Assembly (NCBI RefSeq): GCF_037414475.1
Contig: NZ_CP147913.1
Span: 5,888,001-5,952,000, forward strand
Reading direction: 5' to 3'
Length of the DNA: 64,000 nucleotides
Source of the DNA: Myxococcus stipitatus
GTDB lineage: Bacteria; Myxococcota; Myxococcia; Myxococcales; Myxococcaceae
This document shows positions 54,254 through 62,536 of this stretch, piece after piece. The stretch's first letter is position 1; the number at the start of each line of letters is the position of its first letter. The notes under the pieces were generated by a model. It saw only the letters and a program-made list of their open reading frames with translations, ran no database searches and was not told the origin of the DNA. The translations under genes were made by a program, and so were the position numbers.

Positions 54254-54915
54254 GCGGCACCGACGAGCGGACCCTGCGCGAGTCCATGATTGCCACCTGC
54301 CGCAAGATGAACGAGGCGGGCCTCAACCAGGGGACCTCGGGCAACCTGAGCGTGCGCGTGGCCCAGGGCTTCCTGCTCACGCCCACCGGCATGGACTACG
54401 ACGTGCTCGTCCCGGAGGACATCGTCCTCATGCACATGGATGGCACCCATGAGGGGCGCAGGCGTCCGTCCTCGGAGTGGCAGCTCCATCGAGACATCCT
54501 CGCCGCGCGCCCGGAGGTCGGCGCGGTGCTGCACGCCCACTCCATGTTCTGCACCACGCTGGCGTGCCTGCGCAGGGGCATCCCCGCCTTCCACTACATG
54601 GTCTCCGCAGCGGGAGGCGTGGACGTGCGCTGCGCGCCCTACGCGACGTTCGGCACGGGCGAGCTGGCACGCAACGCGCTGGACGCACTGGAGGGCCGCA
54701 AGGCCTGCCTGATGGCGAACCACGGCATGTTGTCGCTGGGGACGAACCTGGCCGGGGCCTTCAAGCTGGCGGTGGAGGTGGAGACTCTCGCCGCCATGTA
54801 CTGGCGGGCGCTCCAGGTGGGAGAGCCCGTGCTCCTCGACGCCGAGGAGATGTCCCGCGTCCTGGAGAAGTTCAAGACCTACGGGCAGCAGACCCCTCCA
54901 CCGCGCGGAGGGTGA
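54250..54915 (+). CDS. Class II aldolase (methylthioribulose-1-phosphate aldolase, Ald2-like)
   Basis: A 221-residue zinc aldolase of the FucA/AraD family. Metal and catalytic residues follow FucA: Glu76, His95, His97 and His158 in SSEWQLH, HAHS and NHGM. In Rhodospirillum rubrum and some E. coli, an aldolase of this type next to mtnA cleaves methylthioribulose-1-phosphate to DHAP and methylthioacetaldehyde (the DHAP shunt). The operon mtnP-mtnA-aldolase here supports that role; MtnB dehydratase is the alternative, but no other mtn gene follows. The start is GTG at 54250, overlapping the mtnA stop. The 3' end overlaps the metallophosphoesterase gene by 44 bases. Confidence 0.88.
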   Translation: MSGTDERTLRESMIATCRKMNEAGLNQGTSGNLSVRVAQGFLLTPTGMDYDVLVPEDIVLMHMDGTHEGRRRPSSEWQLHRDILAARPEVGAVLHAHSMFCTTLACLRRGIPAFHYMVSAAGGVDVRCAPYATFGTGELARNALDALEGRKACLMANHGMLSLGTNLAGAFKLAVEVETLAAMYWRALQVGEPVLLDAEEMSRVLEKFKTYGQQTPPPRGG

Positions 54916-56098
54916 GCACCGTCACCTCGGGGGCCACGCCGATGCGGAACGGGAGCCAGTGCCCCGTGCCACCGGACACGTAGAGCTGGTGGTCCCCTCG
55001 CCGGTATCGGCCGAGCATGTATTGGAAGACGAACCAGAAGACCGGCAACCCGAAGAACGCCACCTGACCGCCGTGGGTGTGGCCCGCGAGCGTGAGCCTG
55101 GCCCCGCGCTCGGCGGCCAGGTCGAAGAAGTCCGGATGGTGGGTGAGGCACAACAACACCTCGTCGGGTGACGCGCCCTGGAACGCCTTCTCGGCGGACT
55201 CGAGCATGCGCTCCAACTTCACGCGCATGCCCCGGCGGCCGGAGATGGGGTAGTCCACGCCCACCACACGCACGCGCTGCCCGGCGTGCTCCAAGGTGTG
55301 GGATTCGTCCACCAGCAGCCGCACCGGGCCTCCCCGCGCGCGCGAGGCTTCATACGCGGCGACGACCTCATCCAGGCCCCGCCAGTGCTCGTGGTTGCCC
55401 AGGATGGCCAGCATCCCGTGCGGCGCCTTGCACGTCTCCAGCGCGGCCATGGTGCCGTCGAGCTGCTCCAGGTCGTCGATGAGGTCCCCCGTCATCACCT
55501 GGAGGTCCACCTGGGCCTCGTTCATCGCCGTCACGGCGTCACGCAGGTACTGGGTGTCGATGAAGTTGCCCACATGCACGTCGGTAATCTGACCGATGCG
55601 GAACCCATCCATCGCGGCGGGCAGGCCGGGGAGGCGCACCTCCACCGTCTTCACCTTGAAGCCCGTGGACCCACCGGCGAGGCCCGCCGTGCTCGTCCCC
55701 ACCGCGAGCATGGGCACCGCGCGCCCCGCGTTGGTCAGCAGCGTGCGCCGGCTCATGACGCCCGTCAGCGAGGCCGTCGCGGGTGGAACGTCCAACAGCG
55801 GCGCGGCCTCCGGAGTCTTCCGCGAGCGCCCATCCACCCAGCGGCGCAGCAGCAGCACGGGGATGCCCGCGAGCAGGACGATGATGGCGGAGATGGACCA
55901 CCCCACCGCGAAGATGCGCGCGATGAGGGGCACGTCCACGGTGTGCGCCACGAAGGGAACCAGGAGCAGGCCCAGGGCCAGCACCGAGCCACCGGCGAGC
56001 GCCCACGCGCGCCACCCTCGAGTCAGGGTGGGCCACAGGGACTTCAGGGTGGCTCCGGCGGCTACATAGACCAGCAAGAAGATCAGCGCCCGAACCAT
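54872..56098 (-). CDS. Membrane metallophosphoesterase (YkuE/calcineurin-like)
   Basis: A 408-residue protein with three hydrophobic segments near the N-terminus (about 3-19, 30-50 and 60-84) and then a Tat-like segment (MSRRTLLTNAG). The phosphoesterase domain has all metal motifs: TDVHVG, TGDLIDDLE, LGNHEHW, LTHHPD and GHTHGGQ. Related YkuE-like enzymes act on lipid- or nucleotide-linked phosphates at the membrane. The arginine pair before a short hydrophobic region suggests export of the catalytic domain. Its 3' end overlaps the convergent aldolase gene by 44 bases, so the two transcripts are antisense there. Confidence 0.86.
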   Translation of the reverse strand: MVRALIFLLVYVAAGATLKSLWPTLTRGWRAWALAGGSVLALGLLLVPFVAHTVDVPLIARIFAVGWSISAIIVLLAGIPVLLLRRWVDGRSRKTPEAAPLLDVPPATASLTGVMSRRTLLTNAGRAVPMLAVGTSTAGLAGGSTGFKVKTVEVRLPGLPAAMDGFRIGQITDVHVGNFIDTQYLRDAVTAMNEAQVDLQVMTGDLIDDLEQLDGTMAALETCKAPHGMLAILGNHEHWRGLDEVVAAYEASRARGGPVRLLVDESHTLEHAGQRVRVVGVDYPISGRRGMRVKLERMLESAEKAFQGASPDEVLLCLTHHPDFFDLAAERGARLTLAGHTHGGQVAFFGLPVFWFVFQYMLGRYRRGDHQLYVSGGTGHWLPFRIGVAPEVTVLTLRAVEGSAARRS

Positions 56099-56236
56099 CC
56101 AAGACTCCCAATCGCGGAGGAGACCCCGTCATAGCGCGGAGCCCAGGGCTTCGCCGCACGAAGTCCAGGAATGTAGTGGAGACCCCTGTCACCGGGCGGG
56201 CAGGGGGGCCTGGTGCACCCGCCCGCTCGCCTTGCC

Positions 56237-56773
56237 TCAGCGCCGCGCGCCGGGGCTGGCCATGCGCAGGTGGGCGTGCAGCGTCTCCGTGCGCAGGTAG
56301 AGGAACTGGGCGTCGCCGAAGCCCAGGGCATCCCCATCCGTGAGCAGCACGTCCTGCTCGGCGGTGAGCGCGTTGGTGTTGACCCAGGTGCCGTTCATGG
56401 AACCCACGTCGCGGACCGAGCAGTCTCCCGCGGACGCATGCCACCGCAGGGTGGCGTGGTGCTTGGACACGGACGGGTCGGGCACGACGAGCGTGCAGCC
56501 CTCCATGCGGCCCACCGTGAACTCCTGGAGGTCCTCGAAGGGGCGCAGGAAGTGGACCTCCAGCGCGTCGAACCCGCGCAGCATGACGAAGAGCCGGTCC
56601 ACCAGCCGGCTGCGGTGGGCCATGCCCACCGTGCGTGCCTCGCCCAGCCGCATGGCCACCTGCTGGAAGACAGGTTCGGGCGGCTGCTGGACGAGGACCA
56701 CCGGCCCGGAGGCGTCGAGGAAGGCTTCCAGGGTTGCCAGGGCGAACGGGCGCAGTTGCTTCACGGACGGCAT
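56237..56773 (-). CDS. FHA-domain protein
   Basis: A 178-residue protein. The first 75 residues are helical (a regulatory region with no clear family), and residues 80-155 form an FHA domain with the phospho-Thr pocket: FTVGRMEG, DPSVSKHHA and GSMNGTWVN. FHA domains bind phosphothreonine peptides, which in myxobacteria are made by Ser/Thr kinases; the kinase at 30232-32826 is a candidate partner on domain grounds only. No clear ribosome site precedes ATG 56773. Confidence 0.88.
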   Translation of the reverse strand: MPSVKQLRPFALATLEAFLDASGPVVLVQQPPEPVFQQVAMRLGEARTVGMAHRSRLVDRLFVMLRGFDALEVHFLRPFEDLQEFTVGRMEGCTLVVPDPSVSKHHATLRWHASAGDCSVRDVGSMNGTWVNTNALTAEQDVLLTDGDALGFGDAQFLYLRTETLHAHLRMASPGARR

Positions 56774-57080
56774 CGTGGCGGCACATTAACCCGGATTCCT
56801 GGACGGACGCTCCGGGTGCCACCCCGTCGCCCCTTGTCGTCCAACAGGCAACGCTTGTGCGCGGACGGAGGCCCCAGGGGCCGCGATTCGCAATCCATGT
56901 GCAGCGATTGGGAGGGACTGTAATCACAGGCGGCAGGTGCGACTGGAATGATTTCAGGCCGCGCCGGGTGTGACTGGAATGATTTCAGATAGGGGATGTC
57001 AACGATGGAGGGAATAAACCAGACAGCGCATATCGGCATCGGAGTTCGCATCCGTGAACTCCAACAGCCAGGAGAACCCG
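56774..57080. other. Intergenic region with repeated regulatory-like motif
   Basis: This 307-base gap separates the FHA gene from a small lipoprotein gene and holds no open frame worth calling. Its main content is a pair of near-identical 21-base repeats (56937-56957 and 56968-56988), plus a degenerate third copy at 56916-56929. Confidence 0.5.
56916..56988. repeat. Direct repeats with a 31-base period upstream of a lipoprotein gene
   Basis: GACTGGAATGATTTCAG occurs at 56941-56957 and 56972-56988, differing by a single base in the flanking GTG(C/T). GACTGTAATCACAG at 56916-56929 is a shorter relative. The 31-base spacing is close to three helical turns, so sites would face the same side of the DNA. 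This suggests a cooperative activator site about 90-165 bases before the start of the lipoprotein gene. Confidence 0.55.
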
Positions 57081-57434
57081 ATGAAAGTGTTGTCGCTCTG
57101 GGTCGTCGCGGGGTTTGCCGCTGGAATCCTCGCGGGGTGTGGTCCTGAGATGTCTTCACCGGAAGTCGCCGCTGGTGAGAAGGGACCGCGCTACGAGGCC
57201 ACCTTGAATGAAAAGCCCGTGATGGTGCGGGATGCCACGGATGAGCCGAACCTGACGTCGCAGCAGAACCTCGCGGGCGAGCGCACGGTGTCGCAGGCCG
57301 CGTGCTGGGTGACGCTCGAGTGGTGCAGCGAGCCGGGAACCGGAGATATCGTGTGCACCCAGAATGGCGGGTGCACGCCGCAACAGTTCCTCGCGGCGTG
57401 TCTCTCGCTCGCACGCGACATCTGCGGCCTCTGA
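57081..57434 (+). CDS. Small Cys-rich lipoprotein
   Basis: A 117-residue protein with a lipoprotein signal (lipobox ILAGC, Cys20). Residues 22-70 are polar and variable. The C-terminal 45 residues contain six cysteines (CWVTLEWC, CTQNGGC, CLSLARDIC), probably three disulphides in a knot-like fold. AGGAG six bases before ATG 57081 sets the start; an upstream GTG (57054) is not needed. It is preceded by the 31-base-period repeats and followed by a strong terminator, so it is a single-gene unit with its own control. Function unknown; small secreted Cys-rich peptides in predators can be toxins or recognition factors, but that is speculation. Confidence 0.75.
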   Translation: MKVLSLWVVAGFAAGILAGCGPEMSSPEVAAGEKGPRYEATLNEKPVMVRDATDEPNLTSQQNLAGERTVSQAACWVTLEWCSEPGTGDIVCTQNGGCTPQQFLAACLSLARDICGL

Positions 57435-57451
57435 TGCATTCAAGGAATTCG

Positions 57452-57476
57452 GCGTCAGCCCTGACAGGGCTGACGC
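57452..57476 (+). terminator. Rho-independent terminator
   Basis: A perfect 11-bp stem GCGTCAGCCCT/AGGGCTGACGC with a 3-base loop (GAC), followed by a T-richer stretch, begins 18 bases after the lipoprotein stop. It is the strongest terminator in the window. Confidence 0.85.
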
Positions 57477-57591
57477 TGTTCCTGAGAGTGTTTGTTGCGG
57501 TGCGTCGAAAGACAATGCTTTGAAGGAGTGCCTTCTCCTGTGACACTCATGTGACACGAATCATTGTGTTCACACGAGGAGTCCAGGAATC

Positions 57592-59601
57592 ATGTGGGAA
57601 CCGTTGCGAAAGCGTGGCGCGTGGGTGCTGGCATTGTCGGTGCTGGCGCTGGCGGCGTGCTCGGATTCGGACTCGGACGAGCCCGGGACGCCGGATGGAG
57701 GCCAAGGACAACCGGACGCGGGGGCGCCCCTGCCGCCGCTCCAGGTGACCGAAGGCTGCAATCCCCTGGCGTCGGAACATGACTGTCTGTTGCCGTATCC
57801 ATCGAATTACTTCCTCCAGGAGGACACGGCGCTGCCGTCCGGGCATCGGGTGAAGCTCACCACCGCGGCGAAGCTGAAGACGCCCGCGGGGGCGCCCTTC
57901 GACTTCACGGACCTGCACCCCGCGGATGGTTATTCGCACGGGACGCAGATGCTGGCGCTCTTCCCGGGCGGCGTGGACGCGGCGAACCTGCCGACGGTGA
58001 CGCAGCCCACCTCGAGGACGACGGGCTCCACGGTGGTGCTGGACGCCCAGACGCGCACGGGGGTGCTGCACTTCGCGGAGCTGGACCCGCGCGCGGCGGA
58101 TGATTCGCGGCGGGCGCTGCTGGTTCGGCCCGTGGAGCGGCTGAAGAGCGGGACGCGCTACATCGTCGCGCTGCGAGGCTTGAAGACGAAGGCGGGCGCG
58201 CCGGTGCCGGTGCCGGAGGGCTTCCGCCGCATCCGCGACGGCCAGACGGAAGGGGACTCGCTGCTGGCGCCCCTGGCGAAGCGCTACGAGGCGGACATCT
58301 TCCCGGCGCTCGAGGCGGCCGGTGTGCCGCGCGCCGAGCTCCAGCTCGCGTGGGACTTCACCACGGAGACGCAGGAGAACGTCACCCGGGACATGCTCGA
58401 CGTGCGCCGGCTCGCGATGGAGGCCCTGTCCGCCACGCCGCCCGCTGTCACGGTGACGGAGGTGAAGGATGACGTGGACGCGAACATCTTCCGCCGCATC
58501 AAGGGGACCTTGCGGGTGCCGCTCTTCACGGAGACGGCGCAGCCCGGCGCGCTGCTGTCGCGGGACGCGCAAGGCCGGGTGAAGCGCAACGGAGAGGCGG
58601 AGGTGCCCTTCACGCTCCAGATTCCCCGGAGCGTCTGGGGCCAGTCGGTGGCGCCGGTGCGCTTCCTCCAGTACGGGCACGGCTTCTTCGGCGGACAGGC
58701 CGAGTCGGATGGCTCCTTCGTCCGGCCCTTCGTGCAGGCGACGAAGATGGTGGTGATGACGGTGGACTGGTGGGGCATGTCGCAGGCGGACGCGCCCGGC
58801 GTGGTGGGCGCCATGATGCAGCAGCCCGCGCAGACGCTGCGCTTCACGGACCGCGTGCACCAGGGCATGGTCAACCAGATGGCCGTCACGTACGCGGCCC
58901 GCAGCACGCTGAAGGACCTGGCGGAGCTGAAGGACAACGGGGTGCTCGTCTATGACCCGGACCAGACGTACTTCTACGGCATCAGCCAGGGCCACATCCT
59001 GGGCGGCACCTATGTCGCGCTGTCTCCGCACGTGTCGCGCGCGGTGTTCAGCGTGGGCGGCGCGGACTTCTCGCTGATGATGTTCCGCGCGAAGCCCTTC
59101 GCGCCGTTCCTCCAGGCCATCGCCCAGTCGGTGCCGGACGCGCTGGACCAGCAGAAGTTCGCGGCCATGACGCAGACGAGCTTCGACCGCATCGACCCGC
59201 TCACCTACGCGCCCCATGTGCTCACCGCGCCCTACACCGGGGGCCCGTCGTCTCGCCGGGTACTGGTGCAGTACGGCCTGGGCGACGCGCAGGTGCCCAA
59301 CGTCGCCACGGAGCTCCACTCCCGCGCGCTGGGCCTCACGCAGCAGCTCCCCGCGACGTGGCGGGTGCCGGAGCTGCCGACGTACGAGGGCGCGGTGGAT
59401 GGCTCCTCGCTGGTCCAGTTCGACTACGGACTGCCCGCGCCGCTGCCGGGCACCGTGGCGACCCTGCCGGCCGAGGACAACCCCGTGCACGAGAGCGTGC
59501 GCCGCGAGGCGAAGGGCCGCGAGCAGGTGGACCTGTTCCTGCGCCCCGATGGGAAGGTGGAGGCCACGTGCGGTGGTGTCTGTCTGGGCACCACGAAGTG
59601 A
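57592..59601 (+). CDS. Secreted alpha/beta hydrolase lipoprotein
   Basis: A 669-residue lipoprotein (signal with lipobox LALAAC) followed by an Asp/Gly/Pro linker (SDSDSDEPGTPDGGQ). The C-terminal half has an alpha/beta hydrolase core: an oxyanion-type segment (QYGHGFFGG), Ser465 in the elbow YGISQGH, and a late VQYGLGDAQV segment where the acid lies. The N-terminal half resembles the large lipase-like enzymes of this group. The substrate is unknown; a lipase or esterase released or displayed to digest prey lipids fits the lifestyle. The upstream AGGA and strong terminator place it in its own unit. Confidence 0.78.
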   Translation: MWEPLRKRGAWVLALSVLALAACSDSDSDEPGTPDGGQGQPDAGAPLPPLQVTEGCNPLASEHDCLLPYPSNYFLQEDTALPSGHRVKLTTAAKLKTPAGAPFDFTDLHPADGYSHGTQMLALFPGGVDAANLPTVTQPTSRTTGSTVVLDAQTRTGVLHFAELDPRAADDSRRALLVRPVERLKSGTRYIVALRGLKTKAGAPVPVPEGFRRIRDGQTEGDSLLAPLAKRYEADIFPALEAAGVPRAELQLAWDFTTETQENVTRDMLDVRRLAMEALSATPPAVTVTEVKDDVDANIFRRIKGTLRVPLFTETAQPGALLSRDAQGRVKRNGEAEVPFTLQIPRSVWGQSVAPVRFLQYGHGFFGGQAESDGSFVRPFVQATKMVVMTVDWWGMSQADAPGVVGAMMQQPAQTLRFTDRVHQGMVNQMAVTYAARSTLKDLAELKDNGVLVYDPDQTYFYGISQGHILGGTYVALSPHVSRAVFSVGGADFSLMMFRAKPFAPFLQAIAQSVPDALDQQKFAAMTQTSFDRIDPLTYAPHVLTAPYTGGPSSRRVLVQYGLGDAQVPNVATELHSRALGLTQQLPATWRVPELPTYEGAVDGSSLVQFDYGLPAPLPGTVATLPAEDNPVHESVRREAKGREQVDLFLRPDGKVEATCGGVCLGTTK

Positions 59602-59621
59602 CGCGGAGCACTTGAAGCAAG

Positions 59622-59648
59622 GCCGGCCCGGGAGTGCTCCGGGCCGGC
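59622..59648. terminator. Strong hairpin between convergent genes
   Basis: A 10-bp perfect stem GCCGGCCCGG/CCGGGCCGGC with a 7-base loop lies in the 67-base gap between the hydrolase stop (59601) and the ligase stop (59669). It should terminate both genes. Confidence 0.7.
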
Positions 59649-59668
59649 TGGTCCGCGGACCGCGCGCT

Positions 59669-61309
59669 TCAGCTCGCGGCGCTGGTGGCGGCCTTGAGCA
59701 GATGGTCTCCGTGGTCCTCGCGCAGCTTCGTCTTGAGGAACTTGCCCGTGGATGTGCGGGGAATCTGGGCCAGGAAGACGTAGTCATCCGGCAGCCAGAA
59801 CTTCACGAACTGCTTCGCCAGGTGCGCGGCCAGTTCCTCCTTGGTCGCGGACTGGCCCGGCTTCAGCACCACCGCGGCCAGGGGGCGCTCACTCCAATGC
59901 GGATGGCGCGCGGCGAACACGGCGGCCTCCAGCACGGCCGGGTGGCTCATCAGCGCGTTCTCCAGCGTCACCGACGAAATCCACTCACCGCCCGACTTGA
60001 TGACGTCCTTGCTCCGGTCGCAGATGCGGACGTAGCCGTCCTCGTCCAGCGTGACGACGTCGCCCGTCTTGAACCAGCCGTCGGACGTGAAGCGGTCGGC
60101 GCCCTCGCCACCGAAGTAGGAGCTGGCCACCCAGGGGCCGCGCACCTCCAGCTCGCCCATGGTCTTCCCGTCCCAGGGCAGCGCGTGGCCGTCCTCGCCC
60201 ACCGTCCGGGTCTCCACATAGGGCAGCGCGAAGCCCTGCGTGCTGAGCGCCTCCAACTGCGTCTGCTCATCCGCCTGGACGAGCCGCTGCTTCAGCTTCG
60301 CCATGGTCCCCACGGGGTTGAGCTCCGTCATGCCCCAGGCGTGCGTCACGACGAGCCCGTGGCGCTTGCGGAACCCGTCAATCATCGCGGGCGGCGCCGC
60401 GGAGCCTCCAATCAACATGGTGCGCACGGCGCTCAGGTCCCACTTGCCGGGCTCCTGGTCCAACAGCGCGAGGATGCCCAGCCAGATGGTAGGCACACCG
60501 CCCGCCACCGTCACCTTCTCCTGGGCCATCAAGTCCAACAACGACAGCGGGTCCAGGTTCGGCCCGGGCATGACGATGCGTGCACCCGTGAGGAGCGCAT
60601 CGAAAGGCAGACCCCACGCCGCCGCGTGGAACATGGGCACCACCGGCAACACCGAGTCCTGCTCGCCAATGCCTGTCACGTCCTTCATGCAGCACACCAG
60701 CGTGTGCAGGACGATGGAGCGATGGCTGTACAGCACGCCCTTGGGATTGCCCGTCGTGCCCGACGTGTAGCAGAGCATCGCCGCGCTGTTCTCATCGAGC
60801 GGCGGACAGTCGAAGTGCTCCGGCTCCGCGGCGAGGAGCTTCTCGTAGTCCAGCATCCCCTCGGGGGCGGGCCCCGCGTCGGGGATGACGATGACGTGGC
60901 GGAGGCTGGGCACCTGCGCGGCGAACTTCTCGAGCAGCGGCAGGAGCGAGCGGTCCACCAGCACCACCGTGTCCTCCGCGTGCCGCGCGATGTATGCCAA
61001 ATCGTTCGGGTGCAATCTCAGGTTGAGCGTGTGCACCACCGCGCCCATCGTCGGGACCCCGAAGTAGGCCTCCAGGTGGCGGTGATGGTTCCAGCTCAGC
61101 GTCGCCACCCGGTCTCCCGGCTTCACCCCCAGGCGCTTGAGCGCGTTCATCAGCTGGCACGTGCGCTTGTAGAAGTCCGCGTACGTGTAGCGATGGAGGG
61201 ACTTGTCGGGGTTGCGGCTGACGATTTCCGAGCGCGGGTAGTAGGAACGCGCGCGCTCCAGGAAATGGGTCAACGTGAGCGGGAAGTCCATCATGCGTCC
61301 AGGAAGCAT
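59669..61309 (-). CDS. Fatty acyl-CoA ligase (AMP-forming)
   Basis: A 546-residue acyl-activating enzyme of the long/medium-chain fatty acid:CoA ligase family. It forms acyl-AMP and then acyl-CoA, feeding beta-oxidation. The ATP loop YTSGTTGNPKG, the core HAWGMTELNPVG, the hinge region DGWFKTGDVV and the catalytic Lys in TSTGKFLK are all present. The start at 61309 has AGGAAGGG at good spacing; a GTG six bases earlier is possible. It is the last gene of a same-strand series with the pfk and amidase genes, 108 bases after pfk and with a hairpin between them. Confidence 0.93.
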   Translation of the reverse strand: MLPGRMMDFPLTLTHFLERARSYYPRSEIVSRNPDKSLHRYTYADFYKRTCQLMNALKRLGVKPGDRVATLSWNHHRHLEAYFGVPTMGAVVHTLNLRLHPNDLAYIARHAEDTVVLVDRSLLPLLEKFAAQVPSLRHVIVIPDAGPAPEGMLDYEKLLAAEPEHFDCPPLDENSAAMLCYTSGTTGNPKGVLYSHRSIVLHTLVCCMKDVTGIGEQDSVLPVVPMFHAAAWGLPFDALLTGARIVMPGPNLDPLSLLDLMAQEKVTVAGGVPTIWLGILALLDQEPGKWDLSAVRTMLIGGSAAPPAMIDGFRKRHGLVVTHAWGMTELNPVGTMAKLKQRLVQADEQTQLEALSTQGFALPYVETRTVGEDGHALPWDGKTMGELEVRGPWVASSYFGGEGADRFTSDGWFKTGDVVTLDEDGYVRICDRSKDVIKSGGEWISSVTLENALMSHPAVLEAAVFAARHPHWSERPLAAVVLKPGQSATKEELAAHLAKQFVKFWLPDDYVFLAQIPRTSTGKFLKTKLREDHGDHLLKAATSAAS

Positions 61310-61371
61310 CGGCACCGTCCCTTCCTCTGCGAGTGTGGAGGACGCCGATGCTACCGGATGTGGATGGGTTT

Positions 61372-61403
61372 CCGTGGCGAGGCCCGCCCGGCCTCGGCCA
61401 CGG
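61372..61403 (-). terminator. Hairpin after the phosphofructokinase gene
   Basis: CCGTGGCGAGGCC (61372-61384) pairs with GGCCTCGGCCACGG (61390-61403) with one bulged base and a 5-base loop. It lies between the pfk stop (61418) and the ligase start (61309), so it may separate the two transcription units. Confidence 0.5.
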
Positions 61404-61417
61404 GGTGTCGCAACGCG

Positions 61418-62455
61418 TCAGCCGAAGAAGACCTGGGCGACCTCGAAGAACTCCTTGGGCACGCGCTTGAGCTCCTTGGTGGCGGCGGAGAGGTCCACGC
61501 TGACGATTTCGTTGCCCTTGAGCGCGGCCATCTTCCCGAACTCGCCGTGGGCCACCATGTCGCAGGCGTGGACGCCGTAGCGGGTGGCCAGCACGCGGTC
61601 ATGCGCGGTGGGCGCGCCGCCGCGCTGGATGTGGCCCAGCACGGACACGCGCGTCTCGAAGCCGGTGCGCCGCTCGATTTCGTTGGCGACGATGTTGCCC
61701 ACGCCGCCCAGGCGCGGCCGGCCCGCCTCGTCCAGCGCGCCGCTCGTGACGAGCTGCTCGCCCTGGTCCGCGGACAGCTTGATGCGGGTTCCTTCCGCCA
61801 CCACGACGATGGAGAAGCTGCGTCCGCCCGCGTGGCGGCGCTGGATGTGCTCGGCCACGCGCTCCAGGTCGGCGGGAATCTCCGGCACCAGGATGACGTC
61901 CGCGCCACCGGCGATGCCCGCGTAGGTGGCAATCCAGCCGACGTGGCGGCCCATCACCTCGCAGACGATGACGCGCTTGTGGGATTCGGCGGTGGAGTGC
62001 AGCCGGTCCACGGCCTCGGTGGCGATGGCCACGGCGGTGTCGAAGCCGAAGGTGAAGTCGGTGCCGTTGAGGTCGTTGTCGATGGTCTTCGGCACGCCGA
62101 CGATGCGCAGCCCCTCCTGCGACATGCGCGTGGCGGCGGACAGCGTGCCCTCGCCGCCGATGGCGATGACGGCATGGATGCCATTGCGCTCGATGGCGCG
62201 CTTGACGCGCTCCAGGCCGTTCTCGACCTTGAAGGGATTGACGCGCGAGGTGCCCAGGATGGTGCCGCCCCGGTGCAGGATTCCCGACGTGGTCTCCCGG
62301 GTCAGCCGGAAGTGATTGTCCTCGAGCAGGCCCTTCCACCCATCTCGAAGGCCCATCATCTCGAAACCGTGGGCGGTGGCGCGGCGAACGATGGCACGGA
62401 TGACGGCGTTGAGGCCGGGGCAGTCACCCCCGCCCGTGAGCACGGCGACTTTCAT
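61418..62455 (-). CDS. pfkA: 6-phosphofructokinase
   Basis: A 345-residue phosphofructokinase. Motifs include the nucleotide loop GGGDCPGLN, TSR near 70, PKTIDNDLNGTDF with catalytic Asp127, and GHIQRGGAPTAHDR. At the two donor-determining sites it has Gly103 (ATP type) and Lys123 (PPi type); this Gly/Lys combination marks the so-called group III enzymes, known to be ATP-dependent in Streptomyces. Glu102 replaces the usual Asp. The donor should therefore be ATP, but this is worth testing. In M. xanthus a pfk is linked to the kinase gene pkn4; that pairing is absent here. Confidence 0.92.
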   Translation of the reverse strand: MKVAVLTGGGDCPGLNAVIRAIVRRATAHGFEMMGLRDGWKGLLEDNHFRLTRETTSGILHRGGTILGTSRVNPFKVENGLERVKRAIERNGIHAVIAIGGEGTLSAATRMSQEGLRIVGVPKTIDNDLNGTDFTFGFDTAVAIATEAVDRLHSTAESHKRVIVCEVMGRHVGWIATYAGIAGGADVILVPEIPADLERVAEHIQRRHAGGRSFSIVVVAEGTRIKLSADQGEQLVTSGALDEAGRPRLGGVGNIVANEIERRTGFETRVSVLGHIQRGGAPTAHDRVLATRYGVHACDMVAHGEFGKMAALKGNEIVSVDLSAATKELKRVPKEFFEVAQVFFG

Positions 62456-62536
62456 AGGACCTGGGTTCTAGCGCGCCCTGCGTGGCGCGTGCTGAGTAAG
62501 TTTCGCCCGAGCGCCCACCGTGGGACACGGCGGCCC

